This document shows positions 5,857-6,293 of a stretch of 6,293 bases of DNA, one piece after another. The DNA is from Actinomycetota bacterium (GTDB taxonomy: Bacteria > Actinomycetota > Actinomycetes > S36-B12). The notes beneath the pieces were generated by a model. It worked only from the letters and a program-made list of their open reading frames with translations, was not told the origin of the DNA and searched no databases. Made by a program: the position numbers and the translations under genes. Where the stretch lies: positions 1-6,293 of the forward strand of contig JAQCBM010000112.1 of NCBI GenBank assembly GCA_027729865.1. Direction: 5' to 3'. The first letter of the stretch is position 1. Each line of letters opens with the position of its first letter.

Positions 5857-5879
5857 CGTTAGATAACGGAACGGTAACG
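5857..5879 (+). promoter_or_regulatory. MtrA-like direct repeat upstream of the M23 peptidase gene
   Basis: ATAACG (5863-5868) and GTAACG (5874-5879) form a direct repeat with an 11-bp period, about one helical turn. An inverted CGTTA (5857-5861) precedes them. As I recall it, the MtrA response regulator of actinobacteria binds two direct repeats of an RTAAC-type half-site with this spacing, upstream of M23 peptidase and Rpf genes. The site ends nine bases before the ATG. Binding is inferred, not shown. Confidence 0.45.
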
Positions 5880-5880
5880 T
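5875..5880 (+). promoter_or_regulatory. Candidate -10 element of the M23 peptidase gene
   Basis: TAACGT fits the actinobacterial TANNNT pattern and lies eight bases before the ATG at 5889, which has no Shine-Dalgarno, so a leaderless transcript is possible. It overlaps the second half of the direct repeat, which would let a bound regulator block or modulate the promoter. No clear -35 box is seen. Confidence 0.3.
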
Positions 5881-5888
5881 CGCGGCCC

Positions 5889-6293
5889 ATGCGCAAGAAC
5901 CTCGCTGGGACATGGGCGGCCGCAATAGCCGGACTCACACTCGCCGTGGGAGCACTCGCTCCAGCCGCGTTAGCCGACCATCCCAGCGAAGGCGGCGGCT
6001 TCGTCGGAGCCCCAGGAACTCTCGAAGGCAGGTGGGCGGCCCCCAAGCCCGTGGGCAACAAGGTGTGCCCCACCAAGAACTTTTGGGTGAGTGACGGCTG
6101 GGGCGCCGACCGTGGCAACCGCAAGCACAAGGGCATCGACCTGGCCGCCGACCGCGGAACGCCCATCTTCGCGATCGAGGACGGCCGCGTGGACCGCACG
6201 AAACTTCAAGCAAATGGTTCGCTGCAGATCGTCCTTAAGGGAGAGAGCGGCAGCAAGTACTACTACGGCCACATGGATGAGGTCTTCGTCAAC
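5889..6293 (+). CDS. Secreted M23 family metallopeptidase, N-terminal part (3' truncated)
   Basis: The first 135 residues of a protein that runs off the right edge. A Sec signal peptide is clear: MRKN, a hydrophobic stretch (residues 9-28) and an ALA cleavage site after A29. The mature part begins with a Gly-rich segment and then enters a LytM/M23 peptidase domain: VSDGWGADRGNRKHKGIDLAADRGTPIFAIEDGRV (67-101), containing the HxxxD zinc-ligand motif with H80 and D84, and YYYGHMDEV (124-132), containing the conserved GH (H128). M23 enzymes cleave peptide cross-links of peptidoglycan and act in cell separation and wall remodelling; some family members are inactive regulators, but the ligands visible here are intact. 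The last histidine of the HxH motif lies about where the sequence reads M129-D130, so it may be displaced or replaced. The ATG at 5889 gives a complete signal peptide. The upstream direct repeat suggests cell-wall-linked control. Confidence 0.88.
   Translation, partial: MRKNLAGTWAAAIAGLTLAVGALAPAALADHPSEGGGFVGAPGTLEGRWAAPKPVGNKVCPTKNFWVSDGWGADRGNRKHKGIDLAADRGTPIFAIEDGRVDRTKLQANGSLQIVLKGESGSKYYYGHMDEVFVN

Noticed and set aside
5844..5888. Riboswitch leader ahead of the M23 gene, as known for some actinobacterial cell-wall genes
   Set aside because: The gap is only 45 bases, too short for a riboswitch such as the c-di-AMP type.

Overview
The window is GC-rich and densely coded. It carries eight protein-coding genes, two of them cut by the window edges, and no rRNA, tRNA, CRISPR array or mobile element that I can see. 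The protein set points to an actinobacterium: a PDZ-type HtrA protease, an MpaB/DUF2236 protein of the form typical of actinomycetes, a ribokinase with an AAGDAF signature, a cysteine-type RpiB, a lipoprotein with a classical lipobox, and a secreted M23 peptidase. I cannot assign a lineage below that from the sequence alone.

Layout. Bases 2-436 (+) hold the C-terminal part of an HtrA-like serine protease; the window opens exactly on the presumed catalytic serine codon. Its 3' flank has three consecutive stem-loops, the last a strong intrinsic terminator. Bases 605-1555 (+) encode the MpaB/DUF2236 protein. It meets a convergent ribokinase gene (1552-2466, -) tail to tail, and both stop codons lie inside one GTTAAC palindrome. 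The ribokinase is divergent from a xylulokinase gene (2486-3907, +), with only 19 bp between the preferred start codons. The xylulokinase is followed at once by rpiB (3913-4368, +). A small lipoprotein (4491-4916, +) and an ATP-grasp ligase related to DcsG (4965-5843, +) form a probable pair. Then comes the start of a secreted M23 metallopeptidase gene (5889 onward, +), running off the right edge.

How the genes work together. Ribokinase (ribose to ribose 5-phosphate), xylulokinase (xylulose to xylulose 5-phosphate) and RpiB (ribose 5-phosphate to and from ribulose 5-phosphate) form a compact module that feeds free pentoses into the pentose phosphate pathway. No transporter, xylose isomerase or regulator is present in the window. 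The flanking genes are mostly envelope-related: HtrA quality control, a lipoprotein with an Ig-like domain, and a cell-wall peptidase.

The most interesting regulatory signal is an 11-bp-spaced direct repeat (ATAACG/GTAACG) just upstream of the M23 peptidase. It resembles the MtrA response-regulator boxes that control cell-wall hydrolases in actinobacteria. A second point of interest is the ATP-grasp start: a well-placed GGAG sits upstream of an in-frame ATA, while the nearest conventional start (GTG at 4965) has poor ribosome-binding context. I found no clear evidence of a wholly new system; the window reads mainly as chromosomal housekeeping and metabolic DNA.
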